Below are positions 46,205 through 55,176 of a stretch of DNA of 64,000 nt, piece after piece. Each line of letters begins with the position of its first letter. The first letter of the stretch is position 1. The position numbers and the translations under genes are program-made. The notes beneath the pieces were generated by a model. That model was not told the DNA's origin, searched no databases, and saw only the letters and a program-made list of their open reading frames with translations. The stretch is from positions 62,001 to 126,000 of the forward strand of contig AP027304.1 of assembly GCA_036322835.1 (NCBI GenBank), given 5' to 3'. This stretch comes from Tenuifilaceae bacterium CYCD. Lineage in GTDB: Bacteria; Bacteroidota; Bacteroidia; Bacteroidales; Tenuifilaceae.

Positions 46205-49200
46205 ATGCTTGTTAACAGAAGGTTTTGGTTCATTTCGCTTTCCATTACAGTTTTGGTTTGTGCCATAACTTTTTCGCCCAAAGCATTCAATCAGGATGAG
46301 GATAAATTCTCAGGCGATATTCTAAAATTCCCCGAAGAGTTGAATACCATTGTTAACAAAAACTTACCAAAGGAAGACGAAGAGTTTTTAAAAAACTTTA
46401 CAAAATTTTGGGTTACCGATACCATTTCTGAGGATAACAAAAAACATATAATTGATATTTCTAACACCATGCTTCCAATTTTACCGGAAAGCAAGGAGTT
46501 GGTTCTTTCGTACATCAAACTTATCAATCAATTTTTCAAAGATTCCTATGCCAACAAAAACTATGTGGCGTGGGATAAAGCTTACACTCAATTAGTAAAA
46601 TCAACAGAAATAACCTACCCATCAATTGGAAATTTTTTACGATTCACCAAGTCAGTGCTGGAAAGTTCAACAATAAAGCAAACCAATACCTTTGCCTGGA
46701 AATCGGGAATACATCCCTCCTACCAATTTGTATTTGACAACAAGCTAACCATTAAATTCAATAACATCAACCTAGTTTGTATAGATGATAAAGACAGTAT
46801 TTTCATTAAAGGAACAAGCGGAACATTTGATCCATCCAATGGAGATTGGCTGGGAAAAGGAGGCAAAGTAACCTGGGCTCGCTCAGAGTACCCCGATAAT
46901 GAGATATTTGTTCAACTCGACGATTACAAACTGGATCTTAACAAAAACTCATACACCCTTGATTCGGTTTATTTCACCAACAAGGATTATTTTACAAAAG
47001 CAAGCCTTGGAAGGGTTACCGACAGGTTAATTAAGGACTACACGCCAAGCACAATTCAATACCCCGAGTTTGAATCGTATGGCAAATGGTTTCAGATTAA
47101 GAACCTCTTTAAAAATGTGGATTACGAGGGTGGATACATTATGCAGGGTTCAAAATTAATCGGAAAAGGCTCTGCCGATAAACTTGCCACTGTAAGTATT
47201 AGCCGTAACGGAAAGGAATTTTTAAGGGTTGAGGGGAATATACTTATCTTCCAACGGTCCATACTGAATACTGAAAAGGCGAGCATTCTTTTTAAGTTTC
47301 CAAACGATTCAATTTACCACTCCGGCCTATACTTCAATTATAACAACAAAAACAGAACAGTTACAATATCACCAACCGAAAAAATAACAACTCAAAGTCC
47401 ATTCATCAGCTCATACCACAAACTAAGCATTTGGGCCGATCAACTAACCTGGAAAATAGATGAGGATAAAATTACGTTTGGGGCTGCTACCGGATCAACA
47501 ATTGGGCGAGCATCATTTGAATCCGACAACTTTTTTAATGAAACATACTTTGATGATATGATGGGACCAAGCGATCAGCATCCATTGCTAGCCGTTTGGA
47601 ACTACTCTATTAAAGTAAAAAGCAAAACCTTTTTAGCTGCCGATCTTGCCGTTCATCTGCGCAAGCCTGTTGAACAGGTTAAAATTGAAATGATGCGCTT
47701 AGCAAAGCAGGGCTACATACTTTACGACTTTGCCAGCGATGAGGTTCAAATTACCCAAAAATTGCGATATACAATTCTATCGCGATTCAAAAAAATCGAT
47801 TACGACGTTATCCGGTTTGCATCAACCAGCACAGGAAGCATTCCCAATGCCGAACTCGATATTAAAACAATGGATATGCGAATACGCGGGGTTGAAAGCA
47901 TTCCTGTAAGCGATTCTCAAAATGTGCATATCAATCCGTATAAAAAGGAAATTCTGCTGAAAAAGAATAGAAACTTTGAGTTTGCAGGCGAGGTACAAGC
48001 CGGATTGTTCAAATTCTCAGGGGAGAAGTTTAAGTTCGATTACGATAATTTTAAAATTGATATTGAGGATGCCGACCTTCTCGATCTAGATTATCAAACC
48101 AACAACCGCGATAATTATGGCCGTAGAATCCTTCAAGGAGTTGCAAATACTTTGGAGAAAATTACTGGCGATATTTTAATTGACAAACCAAATAATAAAT
48201 CGGGTCTTGTAAGTAACCCAAACTACCCAATATTTCATAGCAAGCAAAACTCATTTGTTTACTACGACGATCCAAGCATCTACGGAGGAATTTACAAAAG
48301 GGACTCATTCTACTTTAAAATCTTACCATTCACCTACGAAAACTTAGACAATTTCGAAAGTTCCGATCTTAGTTTTAGTGGAATTTTGTACTCGGGAAAT
48401 ATTTTGGCCCCCGTTGAGGACACTTTGGTACTTCGTCCTGATAACTCGCTGGGATTCATAAAAAAGGCACCCCCTCAAGGGTTGGCTCTCTACGAAGGAA
48501 AAGGAACAGCCTACAACAAAGTTGATCTTAGTAACCAAGGACTAATTATCAACGGAGACATAAAATACATTACATCAACAACAACATCTGAAAAAATGTT
48601 GCTTTTCCCCGACTCCATGATTACCACCTCAACTAACTTCAAAATCGACAAGCGTGAATCAGGGATTGAATTTCCAAAATTAATTGGGGCCAAACATCGT
48701 ATAAAATGGTTGCCTAAACGTGATAAATTAACCGTTAAAAGAGGAGAGCAACCCTTTGTCATGTACGATTCTTTGGCAAATTTCATGGGAGATTTGCTGC
48801 TTGAACCACTTGGACTAACAGGCGGTGGAGCAATTTCGCTTGAGGACGCTAGGCTAACCGCGGATTTATTTGAGTTCGATGCCAACGATTTTAGTTCGCC
48901 CAAGGCTAACCTAAAACTATTCAAACCTAAAACTGAAGACTTAGCATTAACCACCACCGACGTTAAATCGAAAATTGATTTTAAGAACCGTTCCGGAGAG
49001 TTCAGCAAAACCAACGAAAGTGTACATGCCAACCTGAACGCACTTTTCTACGAAGCACAACTGGACAAATTTAAGTGGGCGATGGATTCTCATAACCTCA
49101 CGCTGCTAACCCCAATGCGTCAGCAGGCCGTAGAGGAAGGAAAGTTTACCATTTCAAGGATGTATGATAAAGACTCACTGCCTTCTGGATCGCTCTTCTA

Positions 49201-50800
49201 CTCGGTTAAAGCAGGCGAAGATTCTCTTTACTATTTCTCATCTAAGTCCATATATAGTTTAGAGTCTGGGGAGTTAAACTCCGATAGCGTTAAGTATGTC
49301 CTTGTGGCTGATGCGGCAGTTTATCCGAAGTATAGAAAAGTAAAGGTTGACCCAGCCGGTAGAATGAATAAATTTTCGTTAGCAGTCATCAAGGCTAATA
49401 TATTCTCTAACTACCACAAAATATACAATTCTGAAATAGTAATATCTAGCCGTAAAAAGTATAAAGGCGAAGGATATTACAATTATATGGATGAGCGCGA
49501 TTCTATTCAAAAAATATTCTTTAGAAACATTGAGGCCGATATCGAAATGAATACAGTTGCGCAAGGCGCATTAACCGAACCCGACAGTTTTAAACTTAGT
49601 CCGAATTTTGCATTTGTAGGCGAAGTTAATCTTTTTGCCCCTGAACAGTTCCTAATTTTCAAGGGAGGCTCCATGGCTCTGTATAACTGTTCAAATACTA
49701 AAGCCCATTGGCTAAAATTTGAGGCAGAAATTAATCCTAAAAAGGTTATGATCCCTGTTGGTGAAAAACCTCAAAATCTGAACTTAAACTACTTAATGAA
49801 TGGGTCTGTTATTGCAGAAGATTCGCTTAAACTTTACGGCGGATTTATGCGCATGCGCAAGGATTATGCCGATAAACCAATTGTTCATGCTCAAGGATAT
49901 ATGAGTTTCAACAACAATAATCGGCGATTTACCATTGCAGAGCCTTACAAGCTGGCAAATCCCGACACCTCGGGTAACAGCGTTAGCCTTCAGAAGGATT
50001 ACTGCATGGCTTTTGGCGAAGGCCGGGTTCAACTTCCAGTAAACCTTGGGCAAATCAAATTTAATAACGTTGGTAGTTTAATACATAAGTTGGAAGAAAA
50101 TGATCTAGGATTAGACCTCATCATGCAACTGAACTTCCACTTTAACCAAAAGGCATTGGAAGCAATGGCTGCTGAGCTGAATAGCGCTGTAACATTGGAT
50201 AAGGTGGATTTAAACAGAAAATTATACAAAAAGGCTTTATACGAATGGATTGATTCCTCAGAAATCAATGCCGCCTTGAATCAACTTAACCTTTTTGGGG
50301 CATTCAGCCAAATTCCAAAGGGATATCAAGCAACCATGATCCTTAACGATTTAAAAATGAAATGGGATCCTGTCCGAAAATCATTCATATCAAAAGGGAA
50401 GATTGGAATAGGCACTATTGGAAACATTCAGATTAATAAAATGGTTGATGGGTATCTTGAGATTTTTAAGCGCCGCAGCGGCGATTTAATGACCCTTTAC
50501 ATTCACCTTGGCGAAGATAGATATTATGTATTTACCTATACAAAAAGTGTGATGCAGGTTTCGTCGAGCAATACGGAGTTTGTGCTTCCAATTACTCAAC
50601 AAAAATCAAGCGAACAAAGAATTAAAGTTAAACCCGGTGAGCCAGGTTATAGATTCCTAATCGGAACTAAAAAGGATTTGGATCAAGCCCGTCAACGCTA
50701 TAATGAACTAAAGTATGGGGTAAAAGCCGATCAACCCGATAGCACTGATAATGGAGAAGACGAGAAAGCATCCGAAGAGGATGCCAAGAACAAAAACTAG
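46205..50800 (+). CDS. Giant exported protein of unknown function
   Basis: 1531 residues from the ATG at 46205 (a TTG two codons upstream is less likely). A signal-anchor-like N-terminus (FWFISLSITVLVCAITFSP) is followed by a long, mostly beta-rich chain with no Cys clusters. Internal pieces resemble each other, for example LKLYGGFMRMRKDY and repeated FKFSGEKFKFDYDN-like stretches. It ends in a Glu/Lys/Asp-rich tail. The layout suggests a long periplasmic or outer-membrane-associated protein; I do not recognise a named family. Following prmA directly is likely a Bacteroidota trait (memory, unchecked). It converges with yfcE: the two stop codons share CTAG. Confidence 0.8.
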   Translation: MLVNRRFWFISLSITVLVCAITFSPKAFNQDEDKFSGDILKFPEELNTIVNKNLPKEDEEFLKNFTKFWVTDTISEDNKKHIIDISNTMLPILPESKELVLSYIKLINQFFKDSYANKNYVAWDKAYTQLVKSTEITYPSIGNFLRFTKSVLESSTIKQTNTFAWKSGIHPSYQFVFDNKLTIKFNNINLVCIDDKDSIFIKGTSGTFDPSNGDWLGKGGKVTWARSEYPDNEIFVQLDDYKLDLNKNSYTLDSVYFTNKDYFTKASLGRVTDRLIKDYTPSTIQYPEFESYGKWFQIKNLFKNVDYEGGYIMQGSKLIGKGSADKLATVSISRNGKEFLRVEGNILIFQRSILNTEKASILFKFPNDSIYHSGLYFNYNNKNRTVTISPTEKITTQSPFISSYHKLSIWADQLTWKIDEDKITFGAATGSTIGRASFESDNFFNETYFDDMMGPSDQHPLLAVWNYSIKVKSKTFLAADLAVHLRKPVEQVKIEMMRLAKQGYILYDFASDEVQITQKLRYTILSRFKKIDYDVIRFASTSTGSIPNAELDIKTMDMRIRGVESIPVSDSQNVHINPYKKEILLKKNRNFEFAGEVQAGLFKFSGEKFKFDYDNFKIDIEDADLLDLDYQTNNRDNYGRRILQGVANTLEKITGDILIDKPNNKSGLVSNPNYPIFHSKQNSFVYYDDPSIYGGIYKRDSFYFKILPFTYENLDNFESSDLSFSGILYSGNILAPVEDTLVLRPDNSLGFIKKAPPQGLALYEGKGTAYNKVDLSNQGLIINGDIKYITSTTTSEKMLLFPDSMITTSTNFKIDKRESGIEFPKLIGAKHRIKWLPKRDKLTVKRGEQPFVMYDSLANFMGDLLLEPLGLTGGGAISLEDARLTADLFEFDANDFSSPKANLKLFKPKTEDLALTTTDVKSKIDFKNRSGEFSKTNESVHANLNALFYEAQLDKFKWAMDSHNLTLLTPMRQQAVEEGKFTISRMYDKDSLPSGSLFYSVKAGEDSLYYFSSKSIYSLESGELNSDSVKYVLVADAAVYPKYRKVKVDPAGRMNKFSLAVIKANIFSNYHKIYNSEIVISSRKKYKGEGYYNYMDERDSIQKIFFRNIEADIEMNTVAQGALTEPDSFKLSPNFAFVGEVNLFAPEQFLIFKGGSMALYNCSNTKAHWLKFEAEINPKKVMIPVGEKPQNLNLNYLMNGSVIAEDSLKLYGGFMRMRKDYADKPIVHAQGYMSFNNNNRRFTIAEPYKLANPDTSGNSVSLQKDYCMAFGEGRVQLPVNLGQIKFNNVGSLIHKLEENDLGLDLIMQLNFHFNQKALEAMAAELNSAVTLDKVDLNRKLYKKALYEWIDSSEINAALNQLNLFGAFSQIPKGYQATMILNDLKMKWDPVRKSFISKGKIGIGTIGNIQINKMVDGYLEIFKRRSGDLMTLYIHLGEDRYYVFTYTKSVMQVSSSNTEFVLPITQQKSSEQRIKVKPGEPGYRFLIGTKKDLDQARQRYNELKYGVKADQPDSTDNGEDEKASEEDAKNKN

Positions 50801-51297
50801 TGTCCTTTTCTGATCTTTTCCCACACCTCCATATCCTTGATGCTTTCTCCATCAATAACAAATCGTACTGCTGTTTTAACGGTATGAAAACCGCTATTAC
50901 CGGCTGCACCCGGGTTAATGAAAAGGAAGTTATGCTTTTTGTCAAATTTTACTTTAAGGATGTGGCTATGTCCACAGATAAAAATATTGGCTGACAGCGT
51001 TTCAATTAGAGGTTTTGCTTGAACATCGTAACGTCCAGGAGTTCCGCCAATATGAGTTATTAACACCCGAACCCCTTCTATTTTAAAATGGAGAAAATTT
51101 GGATAGCTAATCCTTATTCTGTGGTCATCTATATTACCATGAACAGCACGGAAGGGCTTAAATTTCGATATTTTATCGGCTAACTCCAACGCACCAATAT
51201 CGCCTGCATGCCAAATTTCATCGCAATCAGCAAAAAAAACATCTAAACCATCATCCCAAAAACCATGAGTATCCGATAAAAGGCCAATTTTTTTCAT
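50797..51297 (-). CDS. YfcE/MJ0936-type metallophosphoesterase
   Basis: 166 residues from the ATG at 51297. The longest frame starts at a TTG (51369) that lies inside the inverted repeat of the adjacent IS element, so it is not native. Metal-site motifs are intact: GLLSDTHGFWDD, WHAGDIG, VHGNIDD, ITHIGG and CGHSH. Members of this family hydrolyse phosphodiesters such as bis-pNPP or 2',3'-cyclic nucleotides in vitro; the true substrate is unknown. Its stop overlaps that of the upstream giant gene in CTAG, so transcription is convergent. Confidence 0.92.
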   Translation of the reverse strand: MKKIGLLSDTHGFWDDGLDVFFADCDEIWHAGDIGALELADKISKFKPFRAVHGNIDDHRIRISYPNFLHFKIEGVRVLITHIGGTPGRYDVQAKPLIETLSANIFICGHSHILKVKFDKKHNFLFINPGAAGNSGFHTVKTAVRFVIDGESIKDMEVWEKIRKGH

Positions 51298-51357
51298 AAA
51301 AACTAAGACTTCAGATATTAAAACAATAGATTTGACTCTTAAAAAGAGGACAAATTT

Positions 51358-51382
51358 GGGTCTGTTCAATAAACTGTGTCAA
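51358..51382 (+). repeat. IS256-family terminal inverted repeat, left
   Basis: GGGTCTGTTCAATAAACTGT then GTCAA. A perfect 25-bp inverted match lies at 52657-52681. Confidence 0.9.
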
Positions 51383-51391
51383 AGTAGGTAA

Positions 51392-52615
51392 TTACTGAAC
51401 ATTTAATCTGTCCTCAAAAATAATAATTAATTGCGCCATTACCTGCCTCCAACCATTAATCGGTCCTGCTTTTTCATATATCCTTTGCTGTACCAGGAAT
51501 AGAAGCTTCATCAGGGCTTGATCGTTTGTGAATACTCGCTTCGATTTAGTCACCTTACGTAATTGGCTATTAAAGCTTTCGATTACATTGGTAGTATACA
51601 TTAGCTTTCTTACCATGTCAGGGAACTCAAACATTTGAGCGAGCCTGTTCCAGTTTTCAAGCCAGGACTTGACCATTGAGGGGTATTTTGACTGCCATCG
51701 CAAATCCAACTGGAAAAGGGCTTTCTCCGCTTGTTTTAGGCCGTTGGCCTGGTAGACTTCCTTTAGTGAGGCAACTACTTCTTTTCGGTCTTTTATGGCC
51801 ACATACCTTAGGGAGTTCCGGATTTGATGGACAATGCATAGCTGTACTTTAGTTTTAGGGAAAACGGCCTCGATGGCCTGAGCAAAGCCCTTTAAGTTGT
51901 CGATACTGGCAATCAGTATATCCTGTACCCCCCTGCGATGAATATCGTTGAGCACAGAGAGCCAGAAGCGTGCGCTTTCGCTTTCTCCGATGTACATGCC
52001 TAGTAGGTCTTTTACCCCTTCCCGGTTTAGCCCGATCAGGCAGTAAACGGCCTTTGTTTTAATGGCGTTGTCCTCGCGTACCTTATAGTGGATGGCATCG
52101 AGCCACAGAATAGGGTAAACGCTCTCCAAGGAGCGGGTTTGCCATTGCTCTATTGCTGGCAGTATCTTATCGGTAATAGCGGTTATGGTTGCCGGGGAAA
52201 GCGTGAGCTGGTACAGCTGGCTTAGATGGTCGCATATATCGCTGTAGCTCATCCCAATCGCGTATAAGCTGATAATCTTATGGTCAAGCCCATCGCCAAG
52301 GGTGGTTTGCCTTTTGGGGAGTATCTCGGGCTCAAACGTTCCCTCACGGTCACGCGGAGTGCTGATCGCAATACTCCCGTAGTGCGTTTTAACCTTCTTG
52401 GTGGTTTGCCCATTGCGACGGTTCTTCCTTTCTGCCCCTGAGGCTCTTTCTTCCTGCAGGTGGGTTTCCATTTCACCCTGCAGGCTCGCCTCTAGGAGGC
52501 GTTTAAGCAATGGCGCTAGAACGCCGTCTTTACCTTCTAGCGAAACGCCCTTCTTCAATTTGGCAAGGGCTTCTTTTTCAAATGCATCGTAGCTAAACTG
52601 TTCGTCAATACTCAT
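51392..52615 (-). CDS. IS256-family (mutator-type) transposase
   Basis: 407 residues, an intact gene. The DDE catalytic triad is visible: D in PILWLDAIHYKVRE, D in DILIASIDNLKGF and E in TTNVIESFNSQLRK. The YAIGMSYSDICDHL segment and the DDE context match the mutator-type family. The ATG at 52615 is inside the IS. It has no frameshift or internal stop, so the element may be active. Confidence 0.95.
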   Translation of the reverse strand: MSIDEQFSYDAFEKEALAKLKKGVSLEGKDGVLAPLLKRLLEASLQGEMETHLQEERASGAERKNRRNGQTTKKVKTHYGSIAISTPRDREGTFEPEILPKRQTTLGDGLDHKIISLYAIGMSYSDICDHLSQLYQLTLSPATITAITDKILPAIEQWQTRSLESVYPILWLDAIHYKVREDNAIKTKAVYCLIGLNREGVKDLLGMYIGESESARFWLSVLNDIHRRGVQDILIASIDNLKGFAQAIEAVFPKTKVQLCIVHQIRNSLRYVAIKDRKEVVASLKEVYQANGLKQAEKALFQLDLRWQSKYPSMVKSWLENWNRLAQMFEFPDMVRKLMYTTNVIESFNSQLRKVTKSKRVFTNDQALMKLLFLVQQRIYEKAGPINGWRQVMAQLIIIFEDRLNVQ

Positions 52616-52656
52616 GCGTCTTGTTTTATGGGTTAAACTTATATAAGTTTAACCAC

Positions 52657-52681
52657 TTGACACAGTTTATTGAACAGACCC
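52657..52681 (-). repeat. IS256-family terminal inverted repeat, right
   Basis: Perfect reverse complement of the left terminus at 51358-51382. Confidence 0.9.
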
Positions 52682-52753
52682 TTAAAATTTGAAAGTATAT
52701 ATAAAAGTTCTTAAAATCTGATGCATGGCATCTGTTGTCTGATATCTAATAAC

Positions 52754-52761
52754 TATTTTTG
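52754..52761 (+). promoter_or_regulatory. Putative -7 element (TATTTTTG) for rsmE
   Basis: Matches TAnnTTTG, 21 nt before the rsmE ATG and 72 bp past the IS edge. It shows that the rsmE promoter may survive the insertion. The nearest TTG is 16 bp upstream, which is short. Confidence 0.35.
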
Positions 52762-52782
52762 AAAGACAAAAAATGAATCCAA

Positions 52783-53481
52783 ATGCAAATATTTTACGCC
52801 CCCGATATTGCTAGCAACACCTATACTCTTCCTGAAGAAGAGTCAAAGCACTGCATCAGAGTTTTAAGATTAAATACAGGTGACGAGATTACCCTAATTG
52901 ATGGTAAAGGAAACCTTTTCACAGCAAGCATCTCCAATCCAAATCCTAAACGATGTGAGGTTATTGTAACCGATGTAAAAACTGAGTTTGGCAAACGTAA
53001 TTTTTACCTGCATATCGCAATCGCACCAACCAAAAATATTGAACGGTTAGAATGGTTTTTGGAAAAGGTCACTGAGATTGGAGTTGATGAGATTACACCA
53101 ATCCTTTGCGACCGTTCAGAGCGAAAGGTTGTAAATAACGATAGGCTTGAGAAGATAATTGTTTCGGCTGTTAAGCAATCCATCAAAGCTTATGTACCTA
53201 AGTTAAACGAGATGATTTCGTTAAAGCAATTTCTAAATCAGAGTATTGATGGGCAAAAATTTATAGCCCATTGCAACAGTTGGGACTTACCTCCTCTAAA
53301 AGACAACTTACAGCCAAACTCTAAAGTCACAATTCTCATTGGTCCCGAAGGAGATTTCACACACAACGAGGTTGAACAATGCCTGAGCAATGGCTATAAG
53401 GAAATCAGCCTTGGAACATCGCGCTTAAGAACAGAAACTGCAGGAATTGTGGCTTGTCATATTGCAAATATATTCAGTTAA
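52783..53481 (+). CDS. rsmE: 16S rRNA (uracil1498-N3)-methyltransferase
   Basis: 232 residues, SPOUT fold. EESKHCIRVLRLNTGDEI and the C-terminal knot ILIGPEGDFTHNEVE and SLGTSRLRTETAG are diagnostic. It methylates U1498 of 16S rRNA with SAM. It ends 9 bp before the convergent zinc-ribbon gene. Confidence 0.96.
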   Translation: MQIFYAPDIASNTYTLPEEESKHCIRVLRLNTGDEITLIDGKGNLFTASISNPNPKRCEVIVTDVKTEFGKRNFYLHIAIAPTKNIERLEWFLEKVTEIGVDEITPILCDRSERKVVNNDRLEKIIVSAVKQSIKAYVPKLNEMISLKQFLNQSIDGQKFIAHCNSWDLPPLKDNLQPNSKVTILIGPEGDFTHNEVEQCLSNGYKEISLGTSRLRTETAGIVACHIANIFS

Positions 53482-53490
53482 CATCACCAA

Positions 53491-53703
53491 TTATCCAACA
53501 ATAAAGTCTAAAACATCAAGTACTTTGCTTGCCGATATTTGGTAAAACTCTGTGTATTCACATTTCACACAGGTAACCGAACTAAATTTTCTATTCTGAT
53601 TAAATAGTTTTGACAGAATACTTCCTGCAATATAGGCTTCGCCTAACTCAAAATCCTTGTTTCCACATTTCGGACAAGGTTGTTTAGATCGTACTAGCTT
53701 CAT
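53491..53703 (-). CDS. Small zinc-ribbon protein (DUF2082-like)
   Basis: 70 residues. Two CxxC knuckles (PCPKCGNKDF near residue 10 and CVKCEYTEFY near residue 45) form a zinc ribbon with the typical AGSILSKLFN middle. The family is described as nucleic-acid-binding by homology only. Its ATG overlaps the stop of the upstream RHH gene in ATGA, so translation is coupled. Third gene of an SPFH-RHH-ribbon set. Confidence 0.8.
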   Translation of the reverse strand: MKLVRSKQPCPKCGNKDFELGEAYIAGSILSKLFNQNRKFSSVTCVKCEYTEFYQISASKVLDVLDFIVG

Positions 53704-53900
53704 TTTTCTTCTGTATTTGAATTTTCCTCATCGTCATTTTTCGAACTCGATTGCTTCCATCTTCCAGCCTTTTTAAGCGCTTGGTCAATAATCCACTCCA
53801 ACTGGCCGTTGGTGCTGCGAAACTCGTCCGCAGCCCACTTTTCCAGCGCATTCATTTTATCTGGATCAATCCTTAATACAAACGATTTTTTTTTCGACAT
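53700..53900 (-). CDS. Arc-like ribbon-helix-helix protein
   Basis: 66 residues. KKKSFVLRIDPDKMNALEKWA then RSTNGQLEWIIDQALKKAG is an Arc/MetJ-type ribbon-helix-helix with a basic strand. The tail is acidic and polar. Such proteins bind DNA as dimers, but in this gene set no operator or toxin is visible. It follows the SPFH gene by 3 bp and overlaps the zinc-ribbon gene by 4 bp. Confidence 0.82.
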   Translation of the reverse strand: MSKKKSFVLRIDPDKMNALEKWAADEFRSTNGQLEWIIDQALKKAGRWKQSSSKNDDEENSNTEEK

Positions 53901-53903
53901 AAT

Positions 53904-54752
53904 TTATTGATGAAGAGTCCCAGCATTTACAACAGGACGAGCCGATTCGTCGGAACAAAGCACAACCATAAGATTGCTAACCATTGCGGCTTTCTTATCC
54001 TCATCCAAATCCACAATCTGCTTTTCGGAAAGTTGATCCAAAGCCATCTGAACCATTCCAACCGCACCTTCAACAATTTTGCTTCGAGCAGCAACAACTG
54101 CTGTGGCCTGCTGACGACGTAGCATTGCTCCTGCAATTTCCGAGGCATACGCAATATAGTTAATACGAGCCTCAATAACCTCAATACCCGCCATATTCAG
54201 TCGTTCAATTAACTCTGCTTCAAGTTTATGGTTTACAGCCTCACCACCAGCACGTAAAGTAATTTCCTCCTCTTCGTGCTCAAAATTATCGTAAGGAAAC
54301 ATTCCGGCTAACTTGCGGAGTGCGGCATCACTCTGTACCACTACAAAATGCTCGTACTGATCAACATCAAACGATGCCTTAAAAGTGTTATTTACTTTCC
54401 AAACAAGCACCAATCCAACCATTATAGGATTGCCAACCTTATCGTTCACCTTAATTGGCTCGCTGTTAAAGTTTCTGGCTCTAAGGGATATCCTTTTCTT
54501 TATATAAAAAGGATTAGTCCAAAAGAAACCATTTTTTCGAATTGTTCCAATGTACTTACCAAAAAGGACAAGTACTGCCGATTCATTTGGATTGACCACA
54601 ATGAATCCAGGTGCAATTAAAGGAATTACAATAAACCCAATTACATATAAAGGGTTTTCAGTAACCGCTATTAGCATTACAATTGCAGCAATTGACAGGA
54701 TAAACACCAATAACATTAGGTATCCTGACTTTGGTTGAAATTCTTTTTCCAT
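53904..54752 (-). CDS. SPFH/Band 7 domain membrane protein
   Basis: 282 residues. Two N-terminal membrane segments (about residues 11-50) are followed by PGFIVVNPNESAVLVLFGKYIGT, the start of a Band 7 domain, then LRARNFNSEPIKVNDKVGNP and a helical AEVIEARINYIAYASEIAGAMLRRQQA-like region. SPFH proteins assemble as membrane rings and organise microdomains or protect proteases. It is first in a tight operon with the RHH and zinc-ribbon genes. Confidence 0.9.
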   Translation of the reverse strand: MEKEFQPKSGYLMLLVFILSIAAIVMLIAVTENPLYVIGFIVIPLIAPGFIVVNPNESAVLVLFGKYIGTIRKNGFFWTNPFYIKKRISLRARNFNSEPIKVNDKVGNPIMVGLVLVWKVNNTFKASFDVDQYEHFVVVQSDAALRKLAGMFPYDNFEHEEEEITLRAGGEAVNHKLEAELIERLNMAGIEVIEARINYIAYASEIAGAMLRRQQATAVVAARSKIVEGAVGMVQMALDQLSEKQIVDLDEDKKAAMVSNLMVVLCSDESARPVVNAGTLHQ

Positions 54753-54812
54753 AACTTATGATATTATATTGATATTACAAATATATTATTTTAAACAGAA
54801 AAAAGACAAGAA

Positions 54813-54838
54813 AAAACCGGAAATTATTTTCCGGTTTT
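54813..54838 (-). terminator. Terminator upstream of the SPFH operon
   Basis: Stem AAAACCGGAAA / TTTCCGGTTTT (11 bp), loop TTAT, and pyrimidine-rich DNA following on the minus strand. It ends the 70-codon gene before it. Confidence 0.8.
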
Positions 54839-55050
54839 CAAAAATTTAATCTTTCTATAATCCGTTTAACGGAATCATCAGGAATTTGTGGCGTCAACTC
54901 GTCAAGTTGATTCATAAGCGCTTTTAACTTTTCTATCTCCTTGGTTAACGGGAATGGTAATTGGATTATTTCTTGGCTTAAACTTCCGTTCCCATTATTA
55001 TATTTTTTCCTGATGTAAAGTAATTGGGTATAAATTTTATTCATAGGCAT
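54838..55050 (-). CDS. Small hypothetical protein next to the ECF sigma gene
   Basis: 70 residues from the ATG at 55050; a TTG four codons upstream is less likely, and a Met two codons in is an alternative. The N-terminal KIYTQLLYIRKKYN is followed by a Pro-rich middle and a helical, acidic end (DDSVKRIIERLNF). No membrane segment, so not a typical anti-sigma factor. It is 126 bp downstream of the sigma gene on the same strand and ends at a terminator. Unrecognised. Confidence 0.6.
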   Translation of the reverse strand: MPMNKIYTQLLYIRKKYNNGNGSLSQEIIQLPFPLTKEIEKLKALMNQLDELTPQIPDDSVKRIIERLNF

Positions 55051-55176
55051 TGTTTTCTGCAATAACGAATTTTACCTATCACTTATTGCAAGAAAATGCA
55101 AAAATTTCACCTATAAATTTTATTCACACCAATGCACTAATTGAACAAATAATAAACACTATAAATAAAACTCTTA

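Larger units (their letters stand above)
51358..52681 (-). mobile_element. Complete IS256-family insertion sequence, 1324 bp
   Basis: Perfect 25-bp terminal inverted repeats enclose one intact transposase gene on the minus strand. Size and layout fit IS256. The element sits between the divergent genes yfcE and rsmE and leaves 60 and 101 bp of native DNA to each start. I could not find an 8-9 bp target-site duplication: the left flank ends ACAAATTT and the right begins TTAAAATT, which match only with a 3-bp shift. Confidence 0.92.

Noticed and set aside
50797-51369. Longer yfcE start at TTG 51369
   Set aside because: The TTG lies inside the inverted repeat of the IS; the ATG at 51297 gives the family N-terminus.
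51349-52690. AAATTT on both sides of the IS as a target-site duplication
   Set aside because: The matches are not both adjacent to the ends; they are offset by 3 bp and in AT-rich DNA.
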